Shown here in pieces: positions 61,164 through 64,000 of a stretch of 64,000 nt of DNA (position 1 is its first letter; the number at the start of each line of letters is the position of its first letter). The notes beneath the pieces were generated by a model. The model made no database searches. It was not told where the DNA came from and saw only the letters and a program-made list of their open reading frames with translations. The translations under genes were made by a program, and so were the position numbers. The DNA lies in the NCBI GenBank assembly GCA_964632305.1, contig CAZWBR010000014.1:14298-78297 (forward strand), given 5' to 3'. Origin of the DNA: CAZWBR01 sp964632305. GTDB taxonomy: Bacteria > Bacteroidota > Bacteroidia > Bacteroidales > Prolixibacteraceae.

Positions 61164-63877
61164 CAGAATTTAAAATTATAGGTTATTGATGGGACAGGAA
61201 CCCCGATCACCGAGAGTTTATACAATGCATTGGGTTCTTTGTCGGCGAGTTGGATTGACGGATCCTGGCGATAGAATACCGAGTAGGGGTTTTTCCGTCC
61301 GTAAGCGTTATAAACGGAAAATGTCCAGCTTCCTTTCCACATTCTCTTCTTACGAAGGTTTTCATCGAAGGTGATGGAAAGGTCCAGACGGTGATAGGGT
61401 GGCATCCGGTATTTGTTCCGGTCGGAATAATAAACAATTTGTCTGCCGTCGTAACCGTATTTCAGTTCGGGTAATGTTACCGGTCGTCCTGAGGAGAGCA
61501 CAAAATTACCGGAGAACCTCCAGCGGCGGCTTATCTTGTAATTCATTACCGCTGTCAGGTCGTGTGGTTTGTCATAAGCCGATGGATAATATTTCCCGTT
61601 ATTGATTTTTTCTTCATCATACTCACCGGTTGTTTTTCGCATGGTGCGTGAATAGGTATAACTCAACCATCCGTTTAATCTTCCTTCAGTTTTTTTCGCA
61701 TAAAGTTCGAGCCCGTAAGCATAGCCATTCGCCTGAATGATGTCGGTTTCGGGATGTTGGTTCATTATAAGTGTAGCCCCATTTTTATATTCGGTCAGGT
61801 TTTTCAGGTTTTTGTAATAAAGCTCAGCTGAAATCTCGTATATCCCGTTCTTCAGGTTGCTGAAATAGCCTAAAGCCACCTGGTTACTAACCAGCGGTTT
61901 GACGTAATAATCACTTGATTTCCAGAAATCGGCAGGGGAAGCCACCGATGTGTTTGACAATTGATTGACATACTGGTGCATTCGTTGCAGACTAAGTCTT
62001 ACGGAACTTTTAGGATCGAGCATATATTTCAGGGCGATACGCGGTTCGAAACCCTGGTAAGTTTTAATTCTCTTCCCGGATGAGAAACTGATTGAATCGG
62101 TAATGGACAGCGGATTTTTTGTTTGTCCGGGTTCATAGAGATAAACCATCGAAGGACCTTTAACCGCGAAATTGGAATATCGCACTCCCATGCTAAGTGC
62201 TAAAATTTCAGTGACATCAAAATCGTCTTCAAGGAATACGCCCATTTCAACCGAACTTTCTTTAGGGACGTACTGGAATATGATATTCGTTGTGTCGGAA
62301 GCAGGGGCAATCTTTCCCGGATTGATGCGGTAACCCATTCGTTGAAAACCTCCCGTGATTCGGTGTGCATCGTTTGGAAGCCAGGCAAGTGAATACTTTA
62401 TGCTATTGTAAGTAAGGCTGGTTTTCAGAATATAGTCATCTGCTTTATAATCATTGTCTTTTTGGTCCAACTTGAAATTGTAGGCGCTGTAAGCGAGATT
62501 CAGGGCTGAAACTAATTTCTCAGTAATATTCATTTGCCAGTTGGCCGATCCGATCCTGTTGGCATAGTTATACAAGGAGCTTGAGTTAAGGTTAAACTTG
62601 TCTGAGCTTATGTATCCCATCAATTTAAGATGGTTATTTGTACCAAAGACAAGGTCTGTATTTCCGTTGATATCATAAAAATTGGCCACACTGTTGAGGA
62701 ATTGCTCATTTTTGGTTTGTCTGAGTATCCAATCGGAATAGGTCGATCGTCCTCCGATAAGAAAAGTGCTTTTCTTTTCTTTTTTATAAGGACCTTCGAG
62801 GGTAAACCTGCTGTTAATTATTCCTAACCCTCCGTAAAATTTAAGGTTTCGCTGATTTCCTTCTTTGGACTGGACATCAACGATCGAAGCTACCCGCTCC
62901 CCGTAACTGGCAGGCATTCCTCCTTTGAACAGAGTGACGTCGCGCACGGCATCCGGATTGATCATGGAAAAGAATCCGAAGAGATGTGACGTGTTGAAAA
63001 CCGGGGCGCCATCGAGGAGTACAAGGTTTTGATCGGTGTTACCTCCCCGAACGTTGAATCCGGAAGACATTTCTCCAACGCTTTGTATGCCAGGCATCAT
63101 GACCATGGCTTTTATCAGGTCTGGTTCACCCATCATGACGGGGAGCTCTTTCAGTGTTTTAGAGTTCAGCTTTACGATGCTCATCTGAGCCCTGGTCACA
63201 TTACTTTTATCCCCAAGAATAGTCACTTCTTCCAAATCGTGGGTTTGTTGGAAAAGCTCAAAATTGGCTGTTCCGTCTTCGATCAGTTTGATTTTCTGGT
63301 ATATGGGTTCGTATCCCATCAGGTTTAACTGGAGGGTGTAATTGCCCGTAGGTAATTCCAGGTTAAAACTCCCTTTGCTATTCGTTGAAACCGTATTTTT
63401 TGTTCCTAATGGATTGATAAGCACACCAACCAACGGCATGTCATCCTGTCCGTCGGTTATCTTTCCTATTATATGCGCTTTTTTGAATCTTCCTTCGTTA
63501 ATGGGATCACCGATAATTAAAAGCTGCGACTCATCACCTATTCCCCGACGACCATCTTCGCCTTTAGGGAAAATGATTACTCCATTGTCCTGGAAGAACC
63601 GGAAACTCAGCGTTTGATCCTTGAACAGGGAATTTAGGACCTGTATCAAGGGCTGGTCGTTAATCGTTTGATTAACCATATACTTTACCACCCATTCTTC
63701 CTTGAAATAAAAACGGATGTTATTTTCTTTTCCTACTTGATCGAGAAAATTCTTTAATGTCATGTTGGAAAAAGTACCACTGATCATTTTTTCCTGAACA
63801 GTTTGGCTATACAAAGAGGGGTGGAGTGTAAGCAGAAATAGTATAACCAGCACTATGGATCGTCGGTTGAAAGGCAT
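61163..63877 (-). CDS. TonB-dependent receptor with STN and carboxypeptidase-regulatory domains
   Basis: A 904-residue receptor. After a signal peptide (about 1-24) come an STN (secretin/TonB short N-terminal) domain (about 33-105: MTLKNFLDQVGKENNIRFYF), a carboxypeptidase-regulatory-like domain (about 133-215: GKITDGQDDMPLVGVLINPLG), a plug (about 220-345: FNVRGGNTDQNLVLLDGAPVF, FKGGMPASYGERVASIVDV) and a barrel ending YNFKF. The STN domain is usually found in receptors that signal to an anti-sigma factor; the matching genes would be beyond the window edge if present. It heads a four-gene unit with the DUF4249, plug-like and hypothetical genes. Confidence 0.92.
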   Translation of the reverse strand: MPFNRRSIVLVILFLLTLHPSLYSQTVQEKMISGTFSNMTLKNFLDQVGKENNIRFYFKEEWVVKYMVNQTINDQPLIQVLNSLFKDQTLSFRFFQDNGVIIFPKGEDGRRGIGDESQLLIIGDPINEGRFKKAHIIGKITDGQDDMPLVGVLINPLGTKNTVSTNSKGSFNLELPTGNYTLQLNLMGYEPIYQKIKLIEDGTANFELFQQTHDLEEVTILGDKSNVTRAQMSIVKLNSKTLKELPVMMGEPDLIKAMVMMPGIQSVGEMSSGFNVRGGNTDQNLVLLDGAPVFNTSHLFGFFSMINPDAVRDVTLFKGGMPASYGERVASIVDVQSKEGNQRNLKFYGGLGIINSRFTLEGPYKKEKKSTFLIGGRSTYSDWILRQTKNEQFLNSVANFYDINGNTDLVFGTNNHLKLMGYISSDKFNLNSSSLYNYANRIGSANWQMNITEKLVSALNLAYSAYNFKLDQKDNDYKADDYILKTSLTYNSIKYSLAWLPNDAHRITGGFQRMGYRINPGKIAPASDTTNIIFQYVPKESSVEMGVFLEDDFDVTEILALSMGVRYSNFAVKGPSMVYLYEPGQTKNPLSITDSISFSSGKRIKTYQGFEPRIALKYMLDPKSSVRLSLQRMHQYVNQLSNTSVASPADFWKSSDYYVKPLVSNQVALGYFSNLKNGIYEISAELYYKNLKNLTEYKNGATLIMNQHPETDIIQANGYAYGLELYAKKTEGRLNGWLSYTYSRTMRKTTGEYDEEKINNGKYYPSAYDKPHDLTAVMNYKISRRWRFSGNFVLSSGRPVTLPELKYGYDGRQIVYYSDRNKYRMPPYHRLDLSITFDENLRKKRMWKGSWTFSVYNAYGRKNPYSVFYRQDPSIQLADKEPNALYKLSVIGVPVPSITYNFKF

Positions 63878-64000
63878 TGTTATTATTGTTAGTCGGAGTT
63901 GTCAAAAAAGTATTTGAGCAATTCCATCGATTAGATGTATATTCAGTTTCATTACTGTCCCATTAAAATCTAAAAAAGTTCTTTGAAAAGCTTGAAATTT

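Overview
The window reads as chromosomal DNA of a member of the Bacteroidota, most likely Bacteroidales-like. The evidence is two TonB-dependent receptors (one with an STN and a carboxypeptidase-regulatory domain followed by a DUF4249 lipoprotein), an ExbB with its own signal peptide followed by a small membrane protein and two ExbD genes, a LytS/LytTR-type two-component pair, DUF4837 and DUF2807 proteins, many signal peptides and lipoboxes, weak Shine-Dalgarno signals and several TAnnTTTG-like -7 elements. There is no rRNA and no CRISPR array. Two tRNAs are present: tRNA-Arg(CCT) and an initiator tRNA-Met.

Layout. 1-833: a small accessory piece (end of an HTH protein, a dyad-symmetric array of eight GGTTGTA boxes, a DUF5681 protein, a terminator) lying against the 3' end of tRNA-Arg. 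979-4371: an aminotransferase homologue lacking its catalytic lysine, then recO, rdgB and pgl. 4489-11746: a DUF202 protein, a LytTR response regulator and histidine kinase, and a complete MacA-MacB-TolC-type efflux operon, separated from the kinase by a very long hairpin made of 10-bp repeats. 11933-21896: housekeeping genes (metF, RNase R, a TetR regulator, two surface lipoproteins, tatA, rseP, dxr, an M23 peptidase). 22176-28707: initiator tRNA, aldose epimerase, GH8 and GH125 glycosidases and an alpha/beta hydrolase. 29211-34439: a metal-uptake locus (TonB receptor, NikR-like repressor with an altered metal site, ABC permease, ATPase and binding protein) joined to yidD. 34636-47800: flavin reductase, rlmN, tadA, aspS, the exbB/exbD cluster, asparaginase, tatD, gdhA, leuS. 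47911-50021: a foreign-looking HEPN gene, a repeat-rich intergenic region and an eRF1-domain-3-like protein. 50304-57179: GH31 and GH3 glycosidases, then a frameshifted flavodoxin and an exported metallo-beta-lactamase-fold hydrolase. 57679-63877: a four-gene outer-membrane locus (TonB receptor, DUF4249, an MG2/plug-like protein without a barrel, a secreted hypothetical protein).

How the genes fit together. The organism appears to be a glycan degrader: GH8 (xylo-oligosaccharides), GH31 plus GH3 (alpha-xylosyl and beta-glucosyl ends, as in xyloglucan), GH125 (alpha-1,6-mannose) and a periplasmic mutarotase would release and process free sugars. The ExbB/ExbD set would energise TonB receptors such as the two encoded here. 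Two exported proteins carry Tat-like signals and tatA is in the window.

The most unusual observations are: (1) several intergenic arrays of 7-11 bp units arranged with dyad symmetry so that they fold into long hairpins, two of which share an exact 19-nt core; (2) the aminotransferase homologue with the Schiff-base Lys replaced by Pro; (3) the NikR-like repressor in which three of four nickel ligands are replaced; (4) a plug-domain protein without a beta-barrel beside a TonB receptor; (5) a single-base frameshift in an exported flavodoxin. No single large undescribed system is evident; the repeat hairpins and the altered metal-sensor locus are the best leads.
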